Shown: positions 37,601 through 51,814 of the stretch, piece after piece | How positions within the stretch are numbered: position 1 is the first letter of the stretch | Layout of the letters: each line of letters starts with the position of its first letter | Source of the DNA: Augochlora pura | Lineage: Eukaryota; Arthropoda; Insecta; Hymenoptera; Halictidae | DNA length: 64,000 nt | Reading direction: 5' to 3' | NCBI RefSeq assembly: GCF_028453695.1 | Contig: NC_135774.1 | Span: forward strand, 18,724,001 to 18,788,000 | The notes under the pieces: model-generated | What the model saw: the letters and a program-made list of their open reading frames with translations, nothing else | Databases searched by the model: none | What the model was told of the DNA's origin: nothing | Made by a program: the position numbers and the translations under genes

Positions 37601-39719
37601 AAACACATAAAGTTTCAATTATTTGACGTAAATTGCGTAACATTCTTAGTGCAGTGATTATTATTATATTGACTTAAGGGTTTATCATAAATGAAGATAT
37701 TAGTTACTTAACAAACCGGATGTAATGATCGATATATTTTTCTAACACAATTTGTAAAATTATATGAAATAAATAATTAGTTGATGTACGTCCTCGTAAC
37801 GATGTCGTGTATTTACCTCACAATATGATCAATTTTCTGATTGTCATAGTTTTACAATATCATGGATATTAAATAACTAAGATTCGATGAATATTTCTAC
37901 AGAGCGTTTAAAAAGAATTTTTCAATGAAGTATTCCAAAGAGATTCTTTACTTCACGCGGAAAGATGCCAATAAATATTTACTGAAATTGTTAGCATAAC
38001 ACCCGAGCGGAAGTATTTGAATCGCTGATGTAATCGATCGAATCTTAATTTAAGAAAAGTATTAATATATATTTCAGTATTAGCAACGGGATAGAAGACT
38101 ATAATATTCTACACCAATGCACAATCTTTTATTCGAGTCTAACTGTTTTTGAAGATTTATTTCATTTACTATTATGGCATATTAATACACAATTTTGTAT
38201 GATTTAATAATTTATAGCACAATTTCGAGGATACGTAAATATTAATGTAATGCATTATATTTACAAATATATATTTAGAACTTCCTATAGTTTGCATTTA
38301 TACATTTGCATCAAACATTTTCACCTTAATTTTTTTCGTTAACCACACGTTGTTGAACAACAAAAGGTTTCTAACATATTCTATCGACATATTTAGGCCA
38401 CCTTCAGTTTTATAACTATAATGTGTAGAGCGTTTAATTTTATCATACAACAGTTAATAAAATACAAAATAAAAAGTATTAAGGTTCTTTAGTTGATTTT
38501 CAATTCAAGAAATGTTTAAAATATTGCCCATTGCAAAAAAAACAAGTACGCGGACGATTAAGCAACGCAAGTTACCAAAAAAATAATTAACTCTGTGTAT
38601 GCTCCTGTTTATACCAAACAACTTTCGTTTAAAACATTTTCTATACGTGTAGTTTACTGTACATTGATATAAAAAAGTGACTCATACTGTATATTGATTA
38701 GAATTTCACATAGTAGTTTGTACATGTTGAACGTGATAGTTTTCGTAGCTCTTGAATCATATTGATAGAAATATTGAATTTGTGTAAAAGCGGAGTATCG
38801 GAGGAATATCTTTGAATTCCGACACGATTCATACGAAGAAATACGAATTCAGCCGGTCGCAGGAACGTAGAATATGTTCCCGAGCGTAAAATAAAACGTG
38901 TGTATCAAACTACGCGTAATTAAAAGTATTGATGTCATTAAATACAAAGTGGCTCGTTAACTGGTCCTCTTATGGCACTGTTGAATTCAAACGTTTGACA
39001 TGAGTCGTTGAAATGCTCTATGTATGTATTTCACTCTTTAGTCCCGTATCGATCCCCTCCTTTAAACCAATCAGCAACCAATCCAGTAATTGCAGGTGCA
39101 CAAAACCACATCTGTTCGAAAGGCTGCTGCAAGTTTATGCACTAATCGAACGTATGTTAATTCTAATGCATTCTCAATTATAGTAGATTGCTTCTAACAT
39201 GCGTATTGTGCTATTAGGGCTTTTATTCAATGTGATTGACAATGCTATTGATTCAGCGACAGCTTTAAAATAATAATAATTAAAAAAATTGGTAGAATTA
39301 TATTTAGACTCTAGGCTTGCTTCAAAATTTAACTTAGCTTCCATGCAAAATTGTGTTATTATAATTTTTGAATGAAAATGCATGACACTCTAAAATATGA
39401 TTACTATTTTGGATAATTATATGCTGGAGGGTCCGCCTTCTTCGTTTTGATGACTCATGATGACTTATAGACTCGAACACTATAAGTTTGCGATCGTAGC
39501 TAGCAAAATAAAAAATAGTCTCCGCGAAAAGCATACAATAAGAGTGAAATAATCAAGAATGTCATCATCATTACTACAATTTAAGACAATCTACCTTTTC
39601 TTTTTAATTGGCATAGACTCATTATCGCAAGAAATATTTCGAAGTTCGGTTTCATTTTCATTGTTAATGTAAATGTCTTCAAACGACTTCTCTATATTTT
39701 ATAAGAATTATATACTACT
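34641..39719. other. Long stretch without recognisable genes
   Basis: GC-rich islands at 35080-35600 and 36770-37190 hold short open frames on both strands but no motif or convincing splice structure. The remainder is AT-rich. These islands could be conserved regulatory DNA or unrecognised exons. Confidence 0.4.
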
Positions 39720-40060
39720 AGCAAACCCGGCGAACTCCGTTTCGCCACCGTTTTCGGCTTCGTTTTTTGTAACATTTCGTTTGGGGATTAAAAGATGAAG
39801 AAAAGTTATTTTTTTCGTTTTATAAACCATATTGGTTTGTAGTACATGCTATGTATCAGAGATGGCGCTGTATGTGAAAAATGATTTTCCCTGTTTTCCT
39901 GCTTTTTTGTTGAAATTTTTCCAGAATTTTGGTTGCTATAAACCTCACGGAGCCCGAGACCTTTCCAACGAATGCAAAACCGTGGAAATCGGTTCGTGCG
40001 TTCTGGAGTTATAGCGTCAGGAAGGAAAACCCGACTTATTTTTATATAATAGATAATTTC
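39720..40060 (+). repeat. Probable dispersed repeat starting CAAACCCGGCGAACTCCGTT
   Basis: The segment opens with CCCGGCGAACTCCGTTTCGCC and contains AACCTCACGGAGCCCGAGAC and AACGAATGCAAAACCGTGG. Sequences of this type recur in many arthropod genomes as interspersed elements; that statement is from memory and I give no family name. Only one copy is visible in this window. Confidence 0.4.
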
Positions 40061-43000
40061 ATAATATTACTTGTAATATTTCATTACGTTTCCTCGAAAT
40101 TTGAAGGCTCGTTGAATGATCGGATCAATGTCAAGAATCATGCTATCCCATTTTAAGGCTAATTAAAGAGATTTCCAAAGATTTACTGATTCCGTAGAAA
40201 ATAAATATAAAAAAAATACTGTAAATACTATTATAATTCACATTGCAATTTAAATACTTGAATAAGATGCCAAGAACTGAACCATGTCACGCGGGAAGGT
40301 CCACACTATAAAAAGAAATGTATGTATTATGCTAATATTACGCTAGATCAAAGGATCTCAAGAACAAATACTACTATTTATGTGTAAACATAAAATAAAT
40401 TGACTACAAATAATTTACAATTTTCTTAAACGATGTTCTGAAAGAATATAAAAACCAACAGTTAGTAATATTGAACACGTGTACATGCAACAACTCTGTA
40501 TTTTGTAACAAAATCATCTGGTTTAAAGTATTAATAAATAAATAAGTAAATACCGTTAGCGGTCTCAATGAACTACGACATACAAACGAAGATACAAAAT
40601 ATGAAACATAAAAATTTCTTTTATGATTCATATTTTGAAACAATTCTTTCATATTATTGAAAATATCTTTTCGACAGTTTTGTAGTTTCTTTAAGAAAGA
40701 ACTTCTAATTAACTAATAAAGCCTAATCCCTTAAAGCGTGGCGCCTGATGAAAGAAGTCTCCAGACCATCGTAATTACAGGGAGATTCGTATTTAAAAAT
40801 GCGTTTAAGGCCGCGTAAATTGGTCGGTTATTGCTTCTGGGTATCTTTGAGAATGATTCGCCTTGAATCTTTCAGCAATTAACGGTGACGGACCCGAGAA
40901 ATTCCGCCCTCCCCCAGAAGTTGACGCATAAAGGACGTGTCGTTGCTCGACTCAGGGGGTGTTCAGCCAGTCGTTCTGAAAGCGAGGAAATTCTGCGAGC
41001 GGCTCTTTGAACCTGATTCCCTCCCTGATTGCAGGTATCTCTGTCCCCGGATGTGTTTAAACGCCGCGCCAAACGGGGATGTAAATGGACCTCGCCTCAC
41101 GCCGTGCTAAATAGAAATAATGCAGAAATATGTCTTCGAAAAAATCTATCTAATGACCCAGTCTCGATATAATCCAAACATAACCTTGACATAACTGGAA
41201 TTATGATTAAATGAGTACAAACTGATGCAATTACATTAATAATTATCACAATGCAAACTTGACACAACTGCGAAGATGGTTAAATGAATACAAACTAATG
41301 CAATAATATGAATAATTATTAATAAAATAGAAACTTACGCTTGGTATACTATAAATATCAGTGTCGTTTCACAAACGGTATCTGTGAACTCTTTGAATGT
41401 TCAGGAAACAAGAAAGTTTCAACAAAACTGTTGATTTATAATATTTATTCGTAAACGTCATACATAATTTCATAATCGTAAAATTGAGTTGAATAAGGAT
41501 TTTATAAATTAGCTGTAAAACGATAATAGTGCCACTGATAATGCAAAGGATAATTTTGTTTATAATTAAACGAAAGGAAAATTAATTTTCTTATTTAACT
41601 TCCTTAGTTTTTTTTTAATAACTTTTATTTATTTATTGTTATTTCGTGATTAATGTAAGTGCTCCTACCTATTTTGTATTTAGGAAGAAATCGAATTTAT
41701 TGATTTATCGGCAGAGAGATGATATATGACGTGTTATGCTATTTATATATATATATATTATTATATATAAGTTAAATAAAGATGTGTTTGCACTGCGTAA
41801 CGCATTCTCATCGAAAACTGGACTTCTACATTTGTCATATATCGACAAGAATAATCCATTTTATGTTTGTTTATTCTATATTGCGACCATTTATTTCTTT
41901 CACTTCGCTATTATTTATATCGAAAGATAACAAAGAACGTGAACTCGCTTCGCGTAATTAAGGTCAATCTCGCCCCTAATTTGAAGTGATCGTAGTAAAT
42001 GAACGAATACAGTCACAAGAATTTCTTAATTTTCAAGTATTTGTTAAACATAATTTCACACAGAAAAGCATTGTGTAATATAATAATATTGTATACTGTT
42101 TACTTTCGTTATTAAAAAGAGAAGAAATAATCTATACGCTGGATTTAAATATTAGTTAACGTACCTCATATTAACCTTCAGACTGCAGGTACCTGATCAT
42201 TTTGACTCGGCGTTGTCTAATTAATCATTCCTCGACGATCAAAGTTTTATTACAAGATATTTTCGAAAATTAACGTTTAAAGTTGTAAATGATCGCAAAC
42301 CTCGTCAATCGTATTGTTACAAAATAATATATTTTTCAACGGTTAAGGCATAAATATTTGCTGTACTTGCGAACGTCGATAGAAAAGCGAACGATCGATA
42401 GATCGATGAGTCGAATAAGCGTCATTTTCGCCAGAAAGGAGTTACACGAATCGCCCCCCACTTGCCGCGGCAAATCCTTTGACATGGTCGGTTTGATTTG
42501 TCTCCGATTAAATGGGCGGCAATTCTACGTACCCCGGGCCGGCAGTCTCGATAAAGGTAAACGTAAAATCTAACTGTCGGGCTGAACAGTTTTCCCGCGG
42601 TCTTCTCAACGGGATCCTGCGGCGAACACTTATGCGAACCGTACGGTTGAACATCAAAGCTACGGGACAGCACTTACACGAGATGAGCTTTTGCGGGCCG
42701 GGAAGCTTCGGCGAAAATTGCAAAGATCCCGACACGTCGGAGTACGTTTCCGGAATAACACGGAGATACATGTACCACGGAATCCTGGTCGCCTTTATCG
42801 CTTTTCATCAAATTAGAGCCGAACGTGACCCATTCCGAGACATATGCCGCGGACTCATTGTTCCCTTGGTGCACGCCGATTTACCTATAACCGGTACGTT
42901 TATGGGAGTCGCGGACTTGTCTGTAACAGCGAGCTATTAAGATGCTTAAAGCATCTGGAAAGCCTAACTAGACAATGCGAGCCGTGATCCCGAAGGAAAC

Positions 43001-44399
43001 GTTTCTATTGTTTACGTTCGATTATATTTTCTTGACCTGTCAAAAGCGTCAAATTCATGCTCTTTTTATTATTATTGTTTATTATTAGACCGTGGGTTTT
43101 ATGCGTTTACGACAAAAATGGATAAATGGCATACAAAGCTGTAACAATATTGCAGAACGATTTGATTGTATTGTTTATGAGTTATCAATATTATTCAGGG
43201 TGAAAATAAATGATTACGTTTCTGTTGAATTTCTGTTTCTTGTAATTGATGCACAATATTTGTGTTTTGCATAATCGGTCTATTTATCATAAACTTCACC
43301 TAAACATTTTAAGATGACATCTGATTCATATTTTTGTGATAAATTATGTACAGTGTCTGCCAGACACAAGTATAACTTAGATTTCCACGCCACGTGTATA
43401 AATTTCGAATTCACCGTGACATAACCTTGACTATTCATCGCCATAAAGTGAATTCGGTAACATAAATTGTAACAAGAAAAATACATACTATAAACCAATC
43501 ATGAAATTGTGTAAAATAGAAACATAAAAGATTCGAAGCTTTTTTATATGTTTTTAATTATGTAGGTAACGTTTTATATAGGATGAAGGATTTTTCCTTT
43601 CAAAATATATTTACTTTAATATAGCGTAAAAGGTTTCTTCCTTTCAATGTATATTTATTTAAATATGTGGTGTAGAAGTTATACCAGTTATACTATTAAC
43701 AAATAGTTAACTGGTAAAATTATAGTAGTGTATAAAATTTATGTTTACGATACTGCAGTAACCAAACATTCCATTATGCAATTATTATATTACTTATTAT
43801 TGTTAGAAACATTATCAGCTAGTAGAGAATAGATGTTTTTATATTATTAAATATTTTTTAGAGAATTGAATTTGATATATTGAATATCTTTTAGAGAATA
43901 GAATGGTTTAGTATCAGGATGGTACAAACATAAAATTTTAGATAAGGGAGCCTCTACATTAACTTCTTTTTAAGTCTCACGAATCATTAAACCAATAACC
44001 TGAACATTATCAGAAAACCAAAGTCAACAATAAACAAATGAACTGTTTTAACATGGACTAAAGTTCATAGATGTTCACCAAAACATTTTCTGTAGTATTA
44101 AACTACAACATGCCAAAAATAAACATTTTTGGTAACCATCGCTAGATAAGTGATTCAAATTAAGATAAAAACAAGATTGTGTTTTATTTGCAGCATCTTT
44201 TTAATGAAAACTGCACTTTAGAGACAATCTTTACAGTAAACAGAATTATATTATAAGGCAAATTTGTCATAGTTTCAAACAGCATGATATTTTATTTCAT
44301 CGTTACATTTATTCCTGTAGTTCTTTCCGAAATAACATATTATTTTATTTTATAATTATCTGAAATAATTATGAGCTTACAGTCGCGTCATTTACGATA
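40061..44399. other. Stretch without confirmed genes; GC island at 42420-42950
   Basis: At 42512-42940 a 142-codon plus-strand frame overlaps two minus-strand frames in a GC-rich island. I recognise no domain and see no supporting splice partner, so it may be conserved non-coding DNA. The rest is AT-rich. Confidence 0.35.
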
Positions 44400-44790
44400 A
44401 AAGATGTGGAGGACAGCTTATCCCATTTTAACGGAGATGACAAATTATCGATCGATCACTGGATCGGCGACTTTGAAGATACCAGTGCATTGTTGGGTTG
44501 GAACGAGTTGCAGAAATTCATCTATGCGAAACGTATGCTGAGAGGATCGGCGAAACAGTTCATCACCTTTGAAAGAAAAGCAAAGTCATGGAACAGTTTA
44601 AAGCGTAGCGTAATTAAAGAATTTAAAACCGAGGTAAATTCAGCAACGGTTCAGGCGCAGTTATCCAAACGCCGACAACAACAGACCGAAAGTAGTCGTA
44701 AGTATATTTATAGTATGCAAGAAATCGCGGCTCAAGGTAATATCGAAGAGGTAGCTCTCATTCAATATATCCCGGACGAGCCCCCAAATG
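44400..44790 (+). pseudogene. Fragment of a retrotransposon gag
   Basis: About 125 codons read without interruption. They carry a gag-like pattern: FNGDDKLSIDHWIGDFE, then a helix with WNELQKFIYAKRMLRG and a stretch ending QEIAAQGNIEEVALIQYI. This matches the capsid-type gag domain of Ty3/gypsy-like elements. There is no protease, reverse transcriptase or integrase nearby, and the frame runs into a hairpin element at 44792. An AG acceptor (TTACAG, about 44378-44383) precedes it, so exonisation cannot be excluded, but a truncated relic is the simpler reading. Confidence 0.65.
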
Positions 44791-44791
44791 T

Positions 44792-44928
44792 GGGATTCCC
44801 CTATCGCGAGTCTTCCGAATCGTTAAACATCGTTTATACTGTTATTAATTTAAATATATCTATTCCTTTATTTATTAAATTGAGTGATTCTTCAACCGAG
44901 ATATCCGTTCTCGCGATAGGGGAATCCC
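44792..44928. repeat. Hairpin-forming element with perfect 19-bp inverted ends
   Basis: GGGATTCCCCTATCGCGAG at 44792-44810 is the exact reverse complement of CTCGCGATAGGGGAATCCC at 44910-44928, with about 100 AT-rich bases between. This is the form of a small MITE. It interrupts the gag fragment. Confidence 0.85.
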
Positions 44929-45026
44929 TTAGGTATGAATATTCATCCGTTCCTTTAACTGGGAATAAAATTTTATTCCCCTATTACCAATATTTAAACA
45001 TTCAAGTAGATATAAGCACACGATGA

Positions 45027-48000
45027 ATATAAAATTTCCTTTTTTATCTAAGAATTTAGTGCGATCGAAGAAATTCTAATTGTGCAATTTCTAAAAAAAA
45101 TAGCACGGCAAGGAGTTAAAGAAATGATTGCGAAGATTTCATGAAGTAAAATCTCTTCGTTAATTATTATCTTTAAACACATGGTTGCGATGATTAAACT
45201 TCTTCACATTATAGAATTATTAACTGTTTTTACATTTACTCGTCGCTTTAGTACGTTAATTCGTCAAAATTTATTTCCATATTAACTTTATCCAGATACA
45301 GCATTCACACTTTTATTTCACTCCACCGAAGTCAGGTAAAGATTTATTGATCTCAGCTATCTCGCGTTAGTGTATTCATATTTCGTACATTATTAATAAT
45401 AGCGTCTTACTTATTATTCGCGAGCATCTCCCTTGTCAGTTTAACTGATCTCGGCGGTTCTACGGTGTTAAAGCTTCATTTCGGAAATATATCTTTCCCA
45501 CAGCGCCGCGTCGTTTTCAAGTGATTCACGGTTCAACGGCATGAACAGAGAGACCGTTGATAACTAAGTGCAACGGATGATGCAAATTTGAAGGATCTAA
45601 TTTAAAAAAGTCTTCGCGTGGAGGAGACCGGGTAAATTCAGTCGAAAAATTGCGCGAGCAGCCCCCGTTAAAATTAAACACGTTTGCGTCCCGCCGCGGG
45701 GACGCCATATTTTTCTTTTGCCGTGCTTGGAGAATAGTTTTAATAAACCCACGTATTCCTCGAGTTTTCTGCAATTTAGCCGGAGAAAGCTCGCAGCGGC
45801 GATGCTGAAAAAAACGATCGCCGACAGGTCTTTTTGCCCTCTATGCAAGTTGAGGACGCTCTTGAATTACTCTGTAATTTTTATGGAAAATTTGGCTTTC
45901 TACCGTCGCGTTCGCTTGGGTAAAAGGCTGTCGACAGTCAGCCACGATTTCTGTATCCTCGAACGATAAGATTTATCAGCAGTGAAATAATATTAGCGAA
46001 CTATGGATTTCATGTATACATATATTTATGGTGAAAGAGAGTTTGTAAAATACAAAATAGCTCACATTGGGATTATGTGAAAAATGCGGCTAGGATAGGG
46101 TAGTAAGTTTTCAGGCTTTAATTATAGTTTAAGGAAATATTTATATTAATTATATACATATAAAGGTTTAATATCCATATATAAAGGAAATACAGGAATA
46201 CAAAAATTGAATATGTCTCATTATGATATACATATATTCAATTTTGTATTCTTTTATTTCCTTTATTTTTTAGTAATTTTTCTCATTAAATGACCAGTTT
46301 CTTCATTTTTGAGTCATTTTACATTTACTAATAAATATATTACTATTTATAATGATTTATAGTCAAATTTCAAATAAATATCTTATTTATCAACACCCAA
46401 TTTCTAGACAATTATTAATCGAAGATACTGATACCTTGTTACTTTATTTATTTATTAGATAAAAGTATTATTATAACATATATATTGCATAATATATGTG
46501 TTGTATTGTGTTGTATATTGTTATATTGTGTTGTATTGCATTGTATTGTATGATACTACAATATATATTATATTATATTAAATATATTATTATAATATAT
46601 TGATAAATCATTTTTAATCCATAACCTTATATCGGACGAATTTTAATTGTACGAATAAATGTGCAACAAAGTTCTGTGCGCCCCAAAGGCTCGCCATACC
46701 CCAGCTACCCCTGCGAGCTGTATGGTGTCGGAGCTTCCATTTCCGGTTGCGGAAGTTCGCGAAACGAGCCGTGACTTTCTGTAATTGAAAGTAGGATCGG
46801 TGAATCGTTCTAATATTCCGCTTAACATTGTTAACGCCTGGGAACGGCGATACGCGCGTGATCGCGTCAAGGATCGGTGAATTCAACCACGGATAGGTTT
46901 GCCGACGCCCTCGAACCCCGACGGGCCAATATTCTGTTCCTGATGAGTTAACCCAGACAGTTTTGAATATTAGATTAAACGCCGGTCGATCCCCTGTCAT
47001 TAGCAGGATGCTCTAATCAAAGTCGATCCAAAGTTCGAAACCGTTCAACGGGCGATGCGTCTTATTAAAGCGGAGACAACCCCTCCCTCGTATTTCCTCT
47101 TTGGCTCACCCGCTATCGGCTACACTTTCTATCCGCTATCCGGTTATTCGCATCGTCGGCTGCTTGTGGCACGTTTCAGCATGAATTAAGGGATCATGGT
47201 CGACAAGTGTGTTGCGAGTCAAGTTATTTCGTAAATAATGTCGTCTCCTCGTCCTGATTCGCCAGCCGAGGTACGTATTAACGTTTGCGTGTATTGCTAC
47301 ATTTATATATATAAATATATATACATAATAAATAAGATTTAAAAACATATTTGATACATATATTTATTGTGATATGTATATACTGAGGAGTATTTACTAT
47401 AGTTAGGTACATTTGCAATATTTTAAACCGTGCGACTTCTGTATGCAACAATTTTCATGGAACGCGTAAATAAAAAGTTGCTTGAAGTGCGTATCGTAAT
47501 TAATATATGTATATTTTCCCTATTGTTCTTCCTGTGTATTATAATATTTTTTCCAGAAAAGAAGAAGCCTGTTTCTTTATTGACTTTAATAGTGTATCGA
47601 AATAATTGTAATAAAAACAGATGCAATAAAAGATTGATTTAACTTGAAGTCTTAAAATATACAACCTTGAAGCAACATTTTTTACCTGCATAATATAATA
47701 TAATATAATTTATGTATCCTCATAACTATTTATGTAGAATTATAAAAATATTTTAATAGAGGGTAATTGTTGCGTCGAGTCCGCGTACGCAATTGCCGCA
47801 GATCACTCGAAGGGCGCGTATGTAGTGAGAATTGAGGAATCAACGGGTTTTTGTAATTAACAATTTATTGAAATTTAATGATGTTTCATATGGGATATGT
47901 TTCGGATGTGACGGAGCGGATGTTGGATAGATGGGCTGTAGCGATGCCTTCTTCCCGCTGCTCTTCGTTGCCTTTGGTGGTTGTTTCCTTTGGATACTGC

Positions 48001-48105
48001 TCGTTCGTCACTCCGTCACTGCCGATCACCTTTGTTTCCTTCTGCGTCACTGTTTGTCCGCCAACTCCTTGCTAACTGCCTTTTGAATGTTGACTATTGA
48101 CTCTT
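45027..48105. other. Stretch without recognisable genes
   Basis: Short open frames at 45526-45969 and 46614-47000 have no recognisable motifs. Bases 46470-46610 are a TATTG/TATAT simple-sequence tract. From about 47770 the sequence becomes GC-richer up to the LINE insertion point. Confidence 0.4.
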
Positions 48106-50370
48106 ATTCTTGGCTAACTGATTTCTTTTTTTTCTTTTTATATTATTAATAATGAGGTAGGGGAGGCCCGTACCTGCCAGAACAAACTGGCTTACCGGGC
48201 AAACAATGTAATTGTCGTCAACAACATGAAGTCATATTCTTTATTAATGATTGATGTCTTTGAAGAAAAGTTGCAAAAAACTTCGTGAAATTTGAGAGGT
48301 GGAGGACATATGGCTGGTACAATACGAGGACAATACAACGAGGAACTTGTTTATAAAGGAGAAGGGGGGTAATATTTTAAGCTATGCCAGCAGACATGAG
48401 GTTATTGTGATGAGCAGGGAGTAATGACCAATGAGGTAAACAGTACGAGACAAGTGTAGGGAAGGGGAACTGAAACGTTGACGTGTGAGGAGTTGAACAA
48501 CGGAAAACATAAACACAGAACAGTTATCACGATTTTAATGCAGGGCAACGTTCACAGTGGCAAGAGGTTTACAATTAAGGGGGCCAGACGTAAGGGGCAC
48601 AGTCCTCTAGGTGCCACCGCTATAAGGCTAATAATTGTTGCACAGTGAGGAATAGCTCAGGATGTGTGAGCGCCGATGCAGCTATCACAACGTACAGGAG
48701 AGCCCCCAATATTGAGGGCCAAGCTGAAACATTTCCACATTTAGTGTCACTCGATCAAAAAATTAAGGTTTGCCAACCGCTGAGGAGGAGACAACACCAC
48801 GAAATAAAACAAAAAAATTTGTATCGACAATCCTGACCTCGGCAAGCTTCTGGGTTAAACATATGCAGCCCATTGATTATCCAGAGTAAATCTCGACCTG
48901 GCTGCTGGATCATGTATGTAAGAGAGAGGAAAGTCAACCTTAGTTCGATAGGGCATTTTTAACCTATCGTAGGTGCCTGTTTGGGAAACGAGAGGGTTCC
49001 GATGACCCGCAATTTGCATTTCGTTTATACTATTAAATATATATATATATATATATGTTGATATTTGGAACATTCGTGCGACGATAGAGTTCGCTTGTAG
49101 GAAACCTTGCACCACAACCAGTGATAGTTTTAAGTATTTTATTCTGGGTAGCTTTTAGCCTTTGAAATAAGGCTTGCGAACTTGGATAAGCCGACCACCA
49201 TACGGCTGCTCCATACAATGTTATTGGGCGGAGACAGACTTTATAGAGAGTAATTCTTAGGCTTTGTGAGAGGAGTGATTTAGGCGAAAGAATACAGTGA
49301 ATGGCAAAAGCTGCCTCGAGAGTTTTTTGGATTCTATCCTCTGCCGATACGTTCCAATTCGGTCTGGTATTGAGTTTGATCCCGAGGTAGGTCACCGAGT
49401 CAGACCACTGGATAGGTGATTGGTTAATGTGAAGTGGAGGAAGTTTGGTGTAAGGACATCCTACTCTGTGGGTGAATAAAATTGCTTGTGTTTTGGTTGG
49501 ATTTAACTGGCGCTTTCAAGAGAGAAAGTATTGGACAGTGATATTAAGGTACGCCTGCATTCTAGCCATGAGAGTACGAAGTTGCCATGAGGAGGATAGG
49601 AGAGCAGTGTCATCGGTAAATAGGGCTATGGTGCAGCTAGGATGAGAAGGTATGTCATTAATAAAAATTTTGAAAAGGACCTGGCCAAGTACTGAGCCTT
49701 GGGGGACTCCTGCAGCTATGAGATGCATCTCAGAATGAGACCCATTAAGGTTGACGAAGAACTGACGTTTATGTAGGTAAGATTGTATTAAGCGTATGAT
49801 ATGGGAATGGAAGCCGTAGCTGTGCAGCTTGAAGAGGAGTGCATCATGCCACACCGAATCGAAGGCCTTGGCCAGATCGAGCAGAACCATGGCGGTGAGT
49901 CTTTTGGTGTTAATTTCCTGAGATATTTGTTGGGAGATGCGTAGGATTTGGAGAGTGGTGGAGTGGCCCCTTCGAAAACCAAACTGTTGATTAATAATTA
50001 TGTCCCTTGATTCAATATGATTCAGTATAAGCCGTAAGAGATACTTCTCCATGATTTTGCCACAGATCGGGAGGAGACTTATCGGCCTGTGACTGGTCGG
50101 GAGATCTGTTGGTTTACCAGTTTTGTGAATCGGGGCTACCTTAGCTATTTTCCAGTCTGCAGGAAAGTAGGAGAGGAGATAAGCTGATTTTATTATATGG
50201 AAAATTTGCAGAATGACCTTGGGAGCTGCGAATTTCAGCATAGGAACTGCTACTCGATCCGGGCCAGGAGCCTTCTTATTTTTCATTCCCTTTATGGTGT
50301 TATAAATGAATTTGGGATTTATGACGGAAAAGAAGGATTTCAACCTCGTTCATACCCTCGAGGCTGAGGA

Positions 50371-50413
50371 CGTAACGGGAAATATCCTAGAGACAATGAT
50401 ATTTCCCGTTACG
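50371..50413. repeat. 16-bp-arm hairpin inside LINE ORF2
   Basis: CGTAACGGGAAATATC at 50371-50386 pairs perfectly with GATATTTCCCGTTACG at 50398-50413 around an 11-base loop. It sits between the linker region and the reverse transcriptase, exactly where the reading frame breaks. Confidence 0.8.
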
Positions 50414-51120
50414 TTAAGAGTTGAGAGTCGAGGTGTGGGCGTGTATCCTCTCGAAGACGTTGGCTAGCGCCTCGGCCTTGATACGATCATCATTAATGTA
50501 TGATGACCCGTCCACGAAGGGAGGAATGAGGCGAGATTTCCCTCGAGACAGAATATTGTAAGTGGCCCAAAATGTAGGATCCGCTTTTTTAAACTTGGCA
50601 ATTTTTCTTTTCCAGGCGGAGTTTCTGAGTAAGTGAATCCGGGCTTTTATTTCTATGGTCAGGTACTTGATTTGATTGCGGAAGGTGATGCATCCAGTGG
50701 TTTGCCAGCTTCTCCTACAGGCTCGACGCTGCTTCATTAAAGCTTGTAGGAGCTTGTCTAAGGACAAGTCAGGGTTGCGCCTACAAGGTTTTGTGACTGC
50801 CACCGTGGCCTTTTTGCGACAGGCGTGTAAGAAGGCGTTTAAGGCCTCTAGGGTCGAGTCTATTGAGGGACGGGTGGTCAGAGCTGTTTCCAGGAAACAT
50901 TTGGACGCAAGGCCGAGGTATAATTTCCAGTCGATCTCAGAGATGTAGGGGGTCGCATGTTGAGCTGCGGTGGGATAAATTATCACCAGTCTGTGGATAG
51001 TGGAGAAATGATCCGTAGTATAACTAGCCAAGTCAAGGCTGCAGTTAGTGAGCAGCATGTCGATGGTGGATGGTCTCGAACGGTTCGAGGCATAGCAGGT
51101 TGGATTAGGCGGGGTTATGA

Positions 51121-51212
51121 TCCTGTAGGATGACCCGAGCATGTGCCTGAATAGGCTGTTTCCTGTAGGATGACCCGAGCATGTGCCTGAATAGGCTGTT
51201 TCCTGCAGGATT
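51121..51212. repeat. 40-bp tandem duplication in LINE ORF2
   Basis: The 40-base unit starting TCCTGTAGGATGACCCGAGC occurs at 51121-51160 and 51161-51200, with the start of a third copy (TCCTGCAGGAT). Because 40 is not a multiple of three it shifts the frame of the endonuclease. Confidence 0.9.
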
Positions 51213-51814
51213 GGCCTTGAAATTATTCTAAACGCGGTGCCAGGCATTTAGGTCTCCGCCGATTGCGTAGGTTCCGCCGGCCCCAATCCTGACGAGTCGA
51301 TCCAAGTCAGTCGAATCTAGTTTGGTTGTGGAGGGTGGACAGTAAACTGCACAGCAGGTAATATTTAAGTCAGGGATGGTAACAGCCACTGACTCTATAT
51401 TATATATTTGGGACGTGTCCAAGACATTGTAGAAGTAGGGATTTTTTATAAAAAAAGCTACTCCTCCTCCCCGTGTGAGTCGATTTTTGCGAACTATGTG
51501 GTAATCAGGAATAGAGAAATTAATGTTTCTGTTCAGCCACGTTTTTGCTAAAAGGGCAATGTGAATTTTTTCGGTTTGAAGAATGTGAATTAGCTCAGCC
51601 CTTTTTTGGACAACTGACCCTGCGTTCCAGACTAAGATCCTTGGGAAGGCTTAGTCAAGAGTGGACAGGACTTGATGGTAAGCCTGAAATTTTTCCGAGT
51701 CAGATGTACAGGATCTGAGCGCTTTGTTCAACCTTAAGAAAGTTGAGATCATTCGCTATTACTCGGCTGCGGAGGCCGGGACAAGAGTTCGGCCTGAGAT
51801 GAAGCGGCACGAGC

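Larger units (their letters stand above)
49036..51660 (-). pseudogene. LINE ORF2: endonuclease plus reverse transcriptase, broken
   Basis: The endonuclease starts near 51655 with ILVWNAGSVVQKRAEL and includes YAIGGDLNAWH. The frame is then displaced at the 40-bp duplication at 51121-51200. The reverse transcriptase (50343-49516) shows KAPGPDRV, HRPISLLP, QFGFRRGHST, LLDLAKAFDSVWHD, AAGVPQGSVLGQ and the active-site box ALFTDDTAL in place of the more usual FADD. A stop and frame change near 49515 separate the thumb region (49395-49040). The enzyme would copy LINE RNA at a nicked target. Confidence 0.9.

Noticed and set aside
42512..42940. 142-codon plus-strand frame in a GC island
   Set aside because: Overlapping minus-strand frames are equally open, and no motif or splice structure supports it; kept only as a note in the stretch annotation.
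46614..47000. 128-codon minus-strand frame
   Set aside because: No domain and no flanking splice signals that extend it; probably chance in a GC-richer segment.
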